Origin: Paenibacillus sp. FSL W8-0186
GTDB lineage: Bacteria > Bacillota > Bacilli > Paenibacillales > Paenibacillaceae
Direction of reading: 5' to 3'
Length of the DNA stretch: 64,000 nucleotides
Assembly: GCF_037969765.1 (NCBI RefSeq)
Contig: NZ_CP150207.1
Coordinates: forward strand, 2,218,001-2,282,000
In this document: in pieces, positions 26,946-35,823 of the stretch
Position numbering within the stretch: position 1 is the first letter of the stretch
How the letters are laid out: each line of letters begins with the position of its first letter
Notes under the pieces: model-generated
Database searches by the model: none
Told to the model about the DNA's origin: nothing
The model's input: only the letters and a program-made list of their open reading frames with translations
Position numbers and translations under genes: made by a program

Positions 26946-27752
26946 ATGAACGCGGATATTATTCATTTAGCTCGAGAGCTTGCAGTGAAATTAATTAAAC
27001 AAGCTGGACTTATTGCCCTAGAAAGATTTGATAATTTTGAACATATTAGTTCAAAGGATAGCTTTGGTGATGTTGTAACTGAAGTAGATCACATGGCTGA
27101 AGCCATTATACTTAAAGGTATAAACAGTACCTTCCCAGATCATCAAATACATAGTGAGGAAGCAGGCGACAATGGAAAAAGTTCGGACTGGCTATGGTTA
27201 ATTGATCCATTGGATGGAACAAACAATTTTGCAATTGGTCTACCAGTGTTCACGACCTCAATCACACTGCTGTATAAGAGGGAACCGGTTCTTGGTGTAG
27301 TATACGAGCCAATGACAGATAGACTATTTGAATCTTGCATGAATAAAGGTGCTTATTGCAACGGTAGAGAAATGAAAGTGAAACGAAGCAATCATTTCAA
27401 AAGAGGGAACATTGGCTGGATCCAAGGACATAAGGTTCAAAACGATCCGAAAGCAGTCCAATTAAGGCGACATATTGATTTGAATTTTAAGAGAATGATG
27501 AGGTTATGGGCACCGGCATTACAATGGTGCATGCTTGCTAAAGGCGATATCGATGGGATTGTCCTTTATAATTCCGAAGGGGATGATCTCTATTCTGGCG
27601 TTTTAATGGTAAAAGAAGCAGGAGGAGTAGTTATTGACTTTGATGGCAATCCATTTACCGGAATGAGTGAAGAGCCCTATTTAATCGCATGTCATCCTGA
27701 CAATAAAGATGAATTGATCAAGGTTGTTAAGGAGGGAATGGGGCCAATCTAA
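26946..27752 (+). CDS. Inositol monophosphatase family protein
   Basis: 268 residues with the full metal-binding signature: GDVVTEVDHMAE, HSEEAG, WLIDPLDGTNNFAIG, and the C-terminal GGVVIDFDGNPF region. It hydrolyses inositol-1-phosphate, a nucleotide phosphate such as PAP, or fructose bisphosphate. Its immediate coupling to a Cof-type phosphatase suggests consecutive dephosphorylations, but the pathway is unknown. In the usual G(D/A)xGG motif near the end it reads SGVLMVKEAGG. Confidence 0.88.
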   Translation: MNADIIHLARELAVKLIKQAGLIALERFDNFEHISSKDSFGDVVTEVDHMAEAIILKGINSTFPDHQIHSEEAGDNGKSSDWLWLIDPLDGTNNFAIGLPVFTTSITLLYKREPVLGVVYEPMTDRLFESCMNKGAYCNGREMKVKRSNHFKRGNIGWIQGHKVQNDPKAVQLRRHIDLNFKRMMRLWAPALQWCMLAKGDIDGIVLYNSEGDDLYSGVLMVKEAGGVVIDFDGNPFTGMSEEPYLIACHPDNKDELIKVVKEGMGPI

Positions 27753-27784
27753 ATTAAGTTACCCCTTAACAGGAGGGTGTTCCA

Positions 27785-28873
27785 ATGCCGGATAAATTAT
27801 CAAATTCACAGTGCCAAGCTATCGATTATATTTCTCAGTATGCCCGAACACGAAAATACACTGCTCAACAATCACTCCTGGAAATTCTCCGGATGTCAAA
27901 TATCCCTTGGCGTACTTTTGAAAATGCTTGTACAAAGATATTTTCGAATGCTAGAATCGCACTGCATTTTCATCCTGACCGGCCAACAGCGGATATGAAA
28001 ACTGTGGCTCAGTCATTGCTTGAACAGGGGATATACAAAAGCCAGTTTGAAACAGGTATATCTAATGGCAGCGTATCCGCTTATCCGGGTGGGCCAAGAG
28101 ATGCATGGGAAAAAAGGCTGTTTGGCGGAGCCTACCAGTTAGATGATGTGATTAATAGTCAGCGACCCAAATACGGGGCGCTTGATTTAATGCTGCACGC
28201 GGATGGACCCGCTCCCCGGTTTGGTTCATGTTACTTCCTCCTATCGCCAAATGTCTCTACTCGCAGTACATATACTTATATGGACTCTCATCAAGATCCA
28301 GTAGAGAAAGGCACGTATGAAGAGTTTGAGGATATTTTAGCAGCTGTTTTTAAAGATGCGTTTTTTCGGAATGATGCGATCGGTGAAAAGAATCTGACAC
28401 CTAAGAAATTAATCGATCATTTATTAATAAATCTTGAACAGCCATTTAAGGACCCTTCAAAGCGAAAGCCTAATCGAAATCTTAATCACTATATCGAATC
28501 CCAGGTGCACGGTGATATTACATTAAAAGAGGACGTAGAAATTCTTGTGGCCGATCCTTCGTTCAAAGATTCCTATATAGGGGAAATATTTAAACAAATG
28601 TGTATGAAATATTCCATCGAACTATATTGGCATATGGGATTTGTTATGAAAATAGACAAAATACCTTCAGATTTCAGGGGACCAACTATGCCCTCCTTAG
28701 CAAAACGGATAGCCCAAAATGGTTATATTGATGCAAGTGTAATCGGGGCTGCTACCTTCGATTTGAAACGTAATCCGGAATTATGGAAAGACAGAGGGAG
28801 TTATGAGGAAGTCCTTCAGGAATTAAAGTATTTGTGGCATATACTGGTTCGATATGGGGAACCAAGTGTATAG
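27785..28873 (+). CDS. DUF3626 family protein
   Basis: 362 residues after AGGAGGG. I recognise the pattern of DUF3626: ALHFHPDRPT, SQFETGISNG, a GGPRDAWEKRLFGGAY block and YGALDLMLHADG followed by APRFGSCYF. The recurrent HPDR, E and D residues suggest an enzyme, but no activity is known to me. It lies 32 bases after the inositol phosphatase gene and 39 before an APH-like gene, so it may share their transcript. Confidence 0.75.
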   Translation: MPDKLSNSQCQAIDYISQYARTRKYTAQQSLLEILRMSNIPWRTFENACTKIFSNARIALHFHPDRPTADMKTVAQSLLEQGIYKSQFETGISNGSVSAYPGGPRDAWEKRLFGGAYQLDDVINSQRPKYGALDLMLHADGPAPRFGSCYFLLSPNVSTRSTYTYMDSHQDPVEKGTYEEFEDILAAVFKDAFFRNDAIGEKNLTPKKLIDHLLINLEQPFKDPSKRKPNRNLNHYIESQVHGDITLKEDVEILVADPSFKDSYIGEIFKQMCMKYSIELYWHMGFVMKIDKIPSDFRGPTMPSLAKRIAQNGYIDASVIGAATFDLKRNPELWKDRGSYEEVLQELKYLWHILVRYGEPSV

Positions 28874-28912
28874 AGCACAAGATATATAGGTGATTTAAAG
28901 GAGGCATAGACA

Positions 28913-29707
28913 TTGACAGATCACGAGGAACTCTTGACCGGCGGGAATATTAATAAAGTCGTAAAGGTAGGAGAAACAGTACGCCGAGAATCTAAACCAA
29001 ACCCATATGTGAGTGATTTGCTTAAGTACCTTGAGAAAGTTGGTTGTCCGTATGTCCCTAGATATTTAGGGGTAGATGAGAAGGGGAGAGAAATCTTATC
29101 TTACATTGATGGTGTGGTGCCTGGAAACGATTACCCTGAAATTGAAGGCTATATGTGGTCGGACTTGGTGTTAGTTGATTTGGCAAAGCTTTTAAGAAAC
29201 TTCCATGATGAGACTGCAGGATTTACAACATCTGAAATGTCCCTAAATAATTATCCGGATAAATCCCTGCATGAAGTAGTCTGTCATAACGATGTTGCTC
29301 TTTATAACGTTGTGTTTAAGGACAAGCTCCCAGTAGGGATTATTGATTTTGATATGGCAGGTCCAGGACCGCGTATATGGGATATTGCATACACATTGTA
29401 TACTTCTGTTCCTCTTGCAGGGTTCTCGCCAGGTGAGGAAGATTATGCGGTGGTTGAATATAACAAAGAAGATCATGCCTCAATACGTAAGGAAAGAATA
29501 AAACTTTTTTTCGATTCCTATGGCATGAATGTGCCGATCGATCTCAAGGAGTGGGTTATTTCTCGCATAAATTTTATGTGTACCACACTATCAGAACGGG
29601 CGGCAGCCGAAAATCCGGCCTTTATAAGACTAGTTAAAGAAGGACATTTAGCTCACTATAAGAAGGAGTTAAAATTTCTTGAGAAACATTTTGATGATTG
29701 GAGTTAA
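28913..29707 (+). CDS. Aminoglycoside phosphotransferase-like kinase
   Basis: 264 residues from TTG 28913 (AAAGGAGG upstream). Kinase elements: a shortened N-lobe with LTGGNINKVVKVGETVRRE, the catalytic CHNDVALYNVVF (HxDxxxxN) and IIDFDMAGPGPRIWDIAY. The substrate is unknown; it is not close to a named antibiotic kinase. It is the third of four APH-like proteins in this window. Confidence 0.82.
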   Translation: MTDHEELLTGGNINKVVKVGETVRRESKPNPYVSDLLKYLEKVGCPYVPRYLGVDEKGREILSYIDGVVPGNDYPEIEGYMWSDLVLVDLAKLLRNFHDETAGFTTSEMSLNNYPDKSLHEVVCHNDVALYNVVFKDKLPVGIIDFDMAGPGPRIWDIAYTLYTSVPLAGFSPGEEDYAVVEYNKEDHASIRKERIKLFFDSYGMNVPIDLKEWVISRINFMCTTLSERAAAENPAFIRLVKEGHLAHYKKELKFLEKHFDDWS

Positions 29708-29715
29708 TAAAAGGA

Positions 29716-29958
29716 AATGATGCGTGTGTCTATCAGACAGTGAAAGGACCTATTGACTCTACTGGAATGTACTTTATATGTTCAGCAGAAGGAGAACTGC
29801 TAGAGGCCGGCGACGATACGAAGTGAGTACATTGGAGAGATATAGAAGAGATTAAAGAGATGTTAGAAAAGAATCCTCTATATTTCTCAGATGTTGAACG
29901 AGCAGGGTTAATTTATTATTTTAAACATCGATTTATCAGTGGGGCGGCCGGCAGCTGA
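29716..29958 (+). pseudogene. Nudix hydrolase remnant with an in-frame stop
   Basis: One frame reads GPIDSTGMYFICSAEGELL, then LEAGDDTK, a TGA stop (29824-29826), then VHWRDIEEIKEMLEKNP and YFSDVERAGLIYYF before a stop at 29956-29958. This is the C-terminal half of a Nudix protein: the dispersed W..xEEIKEML helix is typical. The Nudix box itself is absent, so the gene is both truncated at its 5' end and interrupted. Confidence 0.6.
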
Positions 29959-30009
29959 AGAAAGCCTTTCGGGTTTGTAGAAACCAGTGAGAGGGTGTTA
30001 ACACCAAAA

Positions 30010-30460
30010 ATGAACAAGATGTATGATATTAAGTTACCGGTGTCTATCTATATTCAAATGATAAGTTACATGATAATAACACTGTTGATGTTAAAGTTAC
30101 TGTTCATATCTAATTCAATCGTTCTCGTTGTAATTCTATTATTATGTATTCTGTTACAAGTTGGAGCAATAATTGTACTAATGACAAAGATTCTAAGAAA
30201 CATGAATGAGTTAATAATCACAAAAAATGAAATCAAGATAAATCGTAAAAAAGTCTCTATAAAAGAAATTGAGAAAATTATAATACAAGGTTATTTTGTA
30301 CAGAGTATCGGTATTAAAACGATATGGGAATAAATTTATTTCAACCGGTTTACATTTTAGATTCAGGAATAATGAAGAGACGGTTATAAAGGAATTAAAA
30401 CAGTGGGCAACTTTGAATGGAATTGAAGTAACTAATGGGAAAATATATAGATGGATTTAA
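30010..30460 (+). pseudogene. Two-helix membrane protein, frameshifted near the C-terminus
   Basis: From ATG 30010 two adjacent hydrophobic helices (about residues 10-60) are followed by a basic PH-like segment (EIKINRKKVSIKEIEKI). The open frame ends at 30333 just after IKTIWE. Skipping one base in the TGGG run at 30325-30328 restores NKFISTGLHFRFRNNEE and a natural-looking end at 30460. One extra G therefore truncates the last ~43 residues. A function is not recognisable. The 120 bases after it hold no gene. Confidence 0.55.
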
Positions 30461-30583
30461 CTGGCATCAGATTCACTTTAGGGACATTCGTCCTTAGTTG
30501 CAAGAAGCGAACCATAGATGAATACATTTCCCTAATGGATAGCAGGGGTAGAAGTGAAGAAAGAGCCAAGTTAAGGAGCTAAG

Positions 30584-31306
30584 ATGAGTAGAATTTTAAT
30601 GATCAGTGATATCCATGGATGTATTGAACAATTTAATGATTTATTGGATGCAATTCATTACAACCCTTCCAAAGACAATTTAATATTGCTTGGCGATTAT
30701 GTTGATCGAGGACCACGAAGCAAAGAAACTGTCGAGCGAGTTAAAGAGCTAGTAAACAACCACAATGTTATTGCATTAAGGGGTAATCATGATCAAAGAT
30801 TGGTTGACCTAGTTAGGACGAAAAGTGAGACGGTTCAAGGTAAATTTTTGGAACATGGTGGCATGCAAACCCTCCAAAGCTATTGTCATTTTGTTTCTGA
30901 AAATATGGATGAAGAGCTTTTTGAACAAGCTAGAGAGTATATACGAGTAAATTTTAGTAGCCATATAGACTTTCTAGAATCATTGCCTCTTTATTATGAA
31001 GATTTACACCATATCTATGTTCATGCTGGACTCAATCCGAAGTATATAAATTGGCGAGAACAACCTGAATATGACTTTATGTATATTAAGGAAGAGTTTC
31101 ATCAGTCGGAACCAAGAACTGATAAACTAGTCATATTCGGTCATACTAGAACTATTGAACTTCATGATTCCTCGGATATCTGGTTTGGTCGGGGTAAGAT
31201 TGGGATAGATGGTGGATGCGCATATGGAATGCAGTTAAATTGTTTAATATGCGACGAAGGTATTTATACTACGGCGAGTATAAAGAATTTATGGAATGGG
31301 GATTGA
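30584..31306 (+). CDS. Metallophosphoesterase (PrpE-like Ser/Thr phosphatase family)
   Basis: 240 residues. The PPP-family signature is complete: DIHGC, GDYVDRG, RGNHDQRL and, at the C-terminus, FGHTRTIE with GIDGGCAYG. It resembles bacterial PrpE/PrpA-type phosphatases or diadenosine tetraphosphatases. ATG 30584 follows AAGGAGC. It overlaps the leucine-rich-repeat gene by 11 bases, so the two may function together. Confidence 0.88.
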   Translation: MSRILMISDIHGCIEQFNDLLDAIHYNPSKDNLILLGDYVDRGPRSKETVERVKELVNNHNVIALRGNHDQRLVDLVRTKSETVQGKFLEHGGMQTLQSYCHFVSENMDEELFEQAREYIRVNFSSHIDFLESLPLYYEDLHHIYVHAGLNPKYINWREQPEYDFMYIKEEFHQSEPRTDKLVIFGHTRTIELHDSSDIWFGRGKIGIDGGCAYGMQLNCLICDEGIYTTASIKNLWNGD

Positions 31307-32360
31307 TCAGGTGAGATTATATACAGACCCTAGAGGTGAAGCTTACGAGCAGGTTATCGATTTGGCTATACAGAATTCGGAAATTTTTGTGCTAGGGGAG
31401 AAAATTCCGATTGATACGGTTCAGACCCAATATACAAGCGTTCTGAAAGCGTTGGAACCTTACCTGGTAAAGACCATCGTAATTCAAGATCATATAGATG
31501 AAGTTATACAAATAAGAAATATGTATCGCAGTAGCGCCTTTTATACTGCAGGAACCTACTATTTATATAGATGCTGCAAAGAAAGCGGAAGCCTACTAAA
31601 GCAAATGGCAAACCGTTTATCAGATTGGATTTATCCGAAGCTGCCGGAAGACTTGTGTTTTTTGAAAGAAGGCGGGGGAGATTTCCTTTACTCCGTTGTG
31701 CATGAGCAAATGTATGGTATAGATGTAGCTGAGGAAGAAGCTATTGAACTGATGGATCGTATTACGGGGCTTTTTATCAAATTAAAGGCTCACCGCAACC
31801 TGGACCGATTGCTAAATGATGCCATTAAGCATAAGACTGATCGGCTGTATATAAGTGGACATAGGCTGACAGAGCTGCCTGAGAAAATCCGATACCTTAC
31901 GGAGCTGCGTGAGCTAGAAATTTTTGAACAGGATCTTTACCGTCTGCCCGAAGAGCTGTTCGAGTTAAGCAAGCTTGAGCGCTTGAAAATCCTGACGGCT
32001 GATTTGGAGAGTATTCCCGCATCCATATCCAAACTTAAGAATCTGAGAGAGCTCTGCATTCAATGTGGAAGCTCAGATCGGCCCGCCCCCGGGTACCGGG
32101 TTAAGCCCAAGGAAGAAATCAGTCTTAATCGCATCCCACCGGAGATGGGAGACCTTGAGCAATTGGAGCAGCTTACAATTCAATACACCTCCATTCATGA
32201 ACTGCCTCTTGAGCTAGAGAAACTGGAGCATTTGCGATTCTTGGACTTAGGGATGTGTATGATCGATCGGAAGCCTGATTTCCTGGATGGAATGAAACAA
32301 CTGGATTACATTAACATATCGCGGGATTCGTTATGGGAAACAGATGAATCACAACAGTAG
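31296..32360 (+). CDS. Leucine-rich repeat protein
   Basis: 354 residues. The first ~175 residues are a unique, mostly helical domain that I do not recognise. Residues ~185-345 contain about six leucine-rich repeats (ELPEKIRYLTELRELEIF, RLPEELFELSKLERLKIL, then further units). GTG 31311 is an alternative start inside the frame. There is no signal peptide or anchor. LRRs bind proteins, so a partner such as the overlapping phosphatase is conceivable. Confidence 0.78.
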   Translation: MGIDQVRLYTDPRGEAYEQVIDLAIQNSEIFVLGEKIPIDTVQTQYTSVLKALEPYLVKTIVIQDHIDEVIQIRNMYRSSAFYTAGTYYLYRCCKESGSLLKQMANRLSDWIYPKLPEDLCFLKEGGGDFLYSVVHEQMYGIDVAEEEAIELMDRITGLFIKLKAHRNLDRLLNDAIKHKTDRLYISGHRLTELPEKIRYLTELRELEIFEQDLYRLPEELFELSKLERLKILTADLESIPASISKLKNLRELCIQCGSSDRPAPGYRVKPKEEISLNRIPPEMGDLEQLEQLTIQYTSIHELPLELEKLEHLRFLDLGMCMIDRKPDFLDGMKQLDYINISRDSLWETDESQQ

Positions 32361-32420
32361 CTTCGAGATAAGGTGACAAAATGGGGGGGAGGTTTTGTGG
32401 AATTATTAAAAAAATAAATA

Positions 32421-32525
32421 CCTACCGCCCTTTAGTTGCTCGTTGTATAATCGCGGAAGAACGCTCCGACAACAAATGATGACCCAGCCCTAAGATATGA
32501 GCTATCATAGGCTGGGTCGTTTTAT
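32421..32525 (+). repeat. Promoter-hairpin element, copy B
   Basis: TTGTATAATCGCGGAAGAA (-10 at 32446-32451), CCGACAACAAATG, then the stem GACCCAGCC/GGCTGGGTC (32481-32518) and a GTTTTA tail. It lies about 107 bases ahead of the histidine phosphatase start. Confidence 0.75.
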
Positions 32526-32631
32526 ATCAATATGAGCATTAGTAAACTTCTAAGAAGTAGGCTTAAGCAACAATTCAGTTACATCAACCGCGGTGTTGAA
32601 AATAATAACATTCAGGGGGCATCTATCTCAC

Positions 32632-33174
32632 GTGAAGCGTATATACCTCATCAGACATTGCAAAGCTGAAGGTCAAGAACCAGATGCGCAATTAACTAGC
32701 GAGGGTCAGCTACAGGCTGATCAACTAGCTGAGTATTTCAATGGAAAGCAGATTGACTATATCATATCTAGTCCATACGAAAGAGCTATCTCGACCATAC
32801 GTCCGCTTGCCGAAACTTTAAATTTGACGATCCATAAGGATAACCGGCTGTGCGAGAGGGTTTTATCTGCAGACAAAATCGACGATTGGATGGTGAAATT
32901 AAAAGAATCATTTGAAGAGTTGGATATGAAGTTAGCAGGCGGAGAATCATCACGGGAGGCCATGATGCGCGGCATTTCCGTAATTGAGGAGTTACTCGAT
33001 CGTCGCGAGATGAATATTGCAGTAGTCACCCACGGAAATCTTTTGTCATTACTATTGAAATATTATGATCATGAAATCGGATTTAATGATTGGAGAAAAC
33101 TTAGCAATCCGGATGTATTTGAGCTTGCTCTAAATCGTAAAGGGGAAAGACGTATCACCCGAATTTGGAAGTAA
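32632..33174 (+). CDS. Histidine phosphatase family protein
   Basis: 180 residues from GTG 32632 (AGGGGG at 32614). It has the phosphoglycerate mutase-like RHG variant RHCKAEG, SSPYERAISTI for the second Arg, the Glu in SFEELDMKLAGGES and the final His in VVTHGN. In motif I, RHG is RHC, which is unusual but sits after the catalytic His. It dephosphorylates a small molecule or protein of unknown identity. Confidence 0.85.
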   Translation: MKRIYLIRHCKAEGQEPDAQLTSEGQLQADQLAEYFNGKQIDYIISSPYERAISTIRPLAETLNLTIHKDNRLCERVLSADKIDDWMVKLKESFEELDMKLAGGESSREAMMRGISVIEELLDRREMNIAVVTHGNLLSLLLKYYDHEIGFNDWRKLSNPDVFELALNRKGERRITRIWK

Positions 33175-33199
33175 TAACAAACTAAAGGAGTCATGTGTG

Positions 33200-33655
33200 A
33201 TGGGATATATTATGGATTTAAGAGCAATCGTAGGGTCTAGGCCTCTAATTATGCCGGGGGCCTGCGTGTTAATTTTCAATGAGAATAGAGAGCTGCTTCT
33301 TCAAAGGAGAACAGACACAAATGATTGGGGGACCATAGGCGGTTCACTAGAGCTGGGAGAATCTTTAGAAGAAGCTGCAGCTCGGGAGCTTTTTGAAGAG
33401 GCTGGTCTAACAGCAAAATCGTTCAAATTTATAACGGTTTTATCAGGTAAAGATATGTACTATAAATATCCTCATGGTGATGAAATCTATAATGTAATGG
33501 CAATTTATGAGGCTCAAGAGATCGAAGGGAATCCGAAAGTAAACGACGAGGAGAGCCATGAACTGAAATTTTTTACTTTGAGTGAACCGATCGTAAATTT
33601 AAATCCATTTACCGAACATTATCTTAGAAAAGCAGGATATATCACAGAATGGTAA
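33200..33655 (+). CDS. Nudix hydrolase
   Basis: 151 residues from ATG 33200 (AAAGGAG upstream). The Nudix box GGSLELGESLEEAAARELFEE is complete, with AGL following. The PGACVLIFNENRELLLQRR strand fits the MutT/YjhB-like subgroup. It cleaves a nucleoside diphosphate linked to some group; the substrate cannot be given. It is an intact counterpart to the broken Nudix gene at 29.7 kb. Confidence 0.9.
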   Translation: MGYIMDLRAIVGSRPLIMPGACVLIFNENRELLLQRRTDTNDWGTIGGSLELGESLEEAAARELFEEAGLTAKSFKFITVLSGKDMYYKYPHGDEIYNVMAIYEAQEIEGNPKVNDEESHELKFFTLSEPIVNLNPFTEHYLRKAGYITEW

Positions 33656-33693
33656 GATAACGTCTTTTACTTAAAGAAAGGAAGTGCAATAAA

Positions 33694-34725
33694 ATGAAGA
33701 TCTTTCAGTCCATTGAGAATGTAGTACAGCAACATCATGAGATACTACCATTTTCGGGGGCGGTTTTAGTCCAAAAAGAAGGCACAAGCTTTGAACAAGG
33801 GTATGGATATGCCAATCGTTCTGAGCGGATACCCAATAGTTCCTCTACCAGGTTTGGAATTGCATCTGGCTGTAAAATATTCACTTCTATTGCGATATGT
33901 CAGCTTGTGCAAGAGGGGGTACTGTCTTTTGATTCCTATTTAAAGGATTGCTTAGATATTTCTTTTCCTAATTTTGATCCTACAATTACACTACATCATT
34001 TATTAACCCATAGTTCAGGAATACCAGATTATTTTGATGAGGAGTTCATGCATGACTTTGAAGAACTTTGGAAGGATTTGCCCATGTACTCCATTCAATC
34101 GCCCAACGATTTTCTTCCTTTGTTTCAGAATCAACAAATGAAATTTTCTCCAGGGGAGAGATTCTCATACAACAATGCTGGTTTTATTGTATTAGGTTTA
34201 GTAGTGGAACAGAGTACGGGGTTGGATTTTACAGAATATGTTGAGAAGAATATATTTCAGCGCTGTGGGATGTTAGATTCCGGTTATTTTAGCATGGATC
34301 AACTGCCTGAACGAACAGCTGTTGGGTATATAGACCATGAAGATGATACTTGGAAGAGTAATATTTATTCAGTTCCCATTAAGGGCGGCCCTGATGGGGG
34401 AGCATTTACGACTGTTCATGATTTGGGCAGGTTTTGGGATGCGTTGTTGAATCATCAATTGCTGTCCCAGAAATACACGAATATATTATTGACTCCACAT
34501 GTAATGGTCAACGATCGCACGAATTATGGGTACGGTGTTTGGATTTCCATGCAGGGCAACACCATTTTTAAATACTATGTAATGGGAAGCGACCCGGGAG
34601 TAAGCATGCAATCATCAATATATCCAGAAAACAATATGCACGTACATATTATAGGTAATATTAATTATGGTGCCGGGATGATAGCGAGCAAAATTGACGA
34701 AATGATCCAAGAACGTGATAGGTGA
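33694..34725 (+). CDS. Serine hydrolase (class C beta-lactamase / penicillin-binding family)
   Basis: 343 residues. The catalytic SxxK appears as ASGCKIF and the Y-N element as FSYNNAGF. GGPDGGAFTTVHDL resembles the region before the third motif, and a HHLLTHSSGIPDY block is typical of the AmpC/LACTB fold. There is no clear signal peptide. These proteins are often D-amino-acid esterases or peptidases rather than true beta-lactamases. Confidence 0.85.
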   Translation: MKIFQSIENVVQQHHEILPFSGAVLVQKEGTSFEQGYGYANRSERIPNSSSTRFGIASGCKIFTSIAICQLVQEGVLSFDSYLKDCLDISFPNFDPTITLHHLLTHSSGIPDYFDEEFMHDFEELWKDLPMYSIQSPNDFLPLFQNQQMKFSPGERFSYNNAGFIVLGLVVEQSTGLDFTEYVEKNIFQRCGMLDSGYFSMDQLPERTAVGYIDHEDDTWKSNIYSVPIKGGPDGGAFTTVHDLGRFWDALLNHQLLSQKYTNILLTPHVMVNDRTNYGYGVWISMQGNTIFKYYVMGSDPGVSMQSSIYPENNMHVHIIGNINYGAGMIASKIDEMIQERDR

Positions 34726-34761
34726 TCAGAAGTATAAATGAAATCAAACAAGGGGAATAAC

Positions 34762-35208
34762 ATGAATTTTAAGTCTATTTTTATTATTTTAATTCTAATT
34801 ATGATTAGTACTGGATGTGGAAAAGGACAATTCATAGAAGTAAAGTATAGCATTGAAAAAATGCCAGGAGGAAATTTTCAGGAAACTGTTAATGGTTACT
34901 TTCACAATTTTGATGATATTAGGAAATGGAGGATATATGCAACGGATTCATACGTGAAGCGTGTTTATTCATGGTGCACAGGAGATTATTCAGAGGAAGA
35001 GACAATAAATGAGATGGTAAAAATTTATTATGAATTAAATAAGCATTCGTTACAGCTAAAGTCTGTTGACATAACGAAGATAGAAACTAGTGAAAATAAC
35101 GATGTGACAATTTCAGTGATGAGAACATGGGAAAATGATCAGACAGATGAAACTAACTACTTCATTCTGCTTGATAATAATGAGTGGAAGATTGACGACA
35201 GGTTTTAA
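34762..35208 (+). CDS. Predicted lipoprotein
   Basis: 148 residues from ATG 34762 (AAGGGG upstream; 34738 is an alternative). A hydrophobic signal segment ends in the lipobox ISTGC, so it should be lipid-anchored outside the membrane. The mature part resembles a small NTF2-like fold (NEMVKIYYELNKHSL, TISVMRTWEND). No function is known. Confidence 0.65.
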   Translation: MNFKSIFIILILIMISTGCGKGQFIEVKYSIEKMPGGNFQETVNGYFHNFDDIRKWRIYATDSYVKRVYSWCTGDYSEEETINEMVKIYYELNKHSLQLKSVDITKIETSENNDVTISVMRTWENDQTDETNYFILLDNNEWKIDDRF

Positions 35209-35242
35209 TCCTAATTGGGTGTCTGTCGTGAACCCAAACCCA

Positions 35243-35770
35243 CTAAACCAAATTAATATATTGGATCGAGGCATCCTTAACCACTCCAAAATGAGCGCAG
35301 GCGGTTAACTTTGGTTTCAATCTAGCGACAAGGGCTCCGCTTTGAAGTGATTCCTCCATATTTGCAGTGAACTTTTCTATCGGTCTGCGGAGTTTACCGA
35401 AAAATATGGTAAATAAATCGCCTGGTTGGATGTCTTTATTTACGCTTCCTGGTCTTAAAGTTGTGTAAGATTTTTCTCCACTAAGAAATGGAATTTCGAA
35501 CTCGTGTGCCGTGATGGGCAATTGCAGGTGTTCTGTTAACGCATAAAGCATTCCAACATGGTCGCCATGGCCATGAGTCAACAGAATCCGGTTTAGAGAG
35601 CGACCGCGGAATGTGGTGTGCAGAGCTTCATGCATCGGATTCCACATGGAAGGAAGGCCTCCATCGACAAGAGTCAATCCATTGCGACCCTCAACGATCC
35701 AAACCATTACAGGCACCGGCCAATAAGCACAGCCTGCCCAAACATGACGAGTCAATTGCTTCAATTTCAT
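35243..35770 (-). CDS. MBL fold protein with an internal deletion
   Basis: 175 residues, short for a family of ~230-260. The N-terminal half keeps ILLTHGHGDHVGML (metal motif 1) and a following HEFEIPFLSGEKSY. It then jumps from about residue 110 directly into the late PGDLF segment. The stretch that should carry the GHxPGH motif and its strand is missing, while the reading frame is preserved. The enzyme is therefore probably inactive. It sits just downstream of, and in the same direction as, the TetR gene, with an operator-like site between. Confidence 0.6.
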   Translation of the reverse strand: MKLKQLTRHVWAGCAYWPVPVMVWIVEGRNGLTLVDGGLPSMWNPMHEALHTTFRGRSLNRILLTHGHGDHVGMLYALTEHLQLPITAHEFEIPFLSGEKSYTTLRPGSVNKDIQPGDLFTIFFGKLRRPIEKFTANMEESLQSGALVARLKPKLTACAHFGVVKDASIQYINLV

Positions 35771-35793
35771 TTCGTTTCAACCCCTTTGATTTT

Positions 35794-35815
35794 GTACACG
35801 TTGGTACATAATGAT
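35794..35815 (-). promoter_or_regulatory. TetR operator-like site ahead of the MBL gene
   Basis: TGTACACGTTGGTACATAATGA: inverted arms TGTAC/GTACA around six bases, 24 bases upstream of the minus-strand MBL start. A near copy lies in front of tetR at 36421. Confidence 0.65.
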
Positions 35816-35823
35816 CAAAAAAA

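Noticed and set aside
33694..34725. True beta-lactamase resistance gene
   Set aside because: Although the SxxK and Y-N elements are there, no clear signal peptide is seen and the third motif is unconvincing, so the serine-hydrolase call is kept general.
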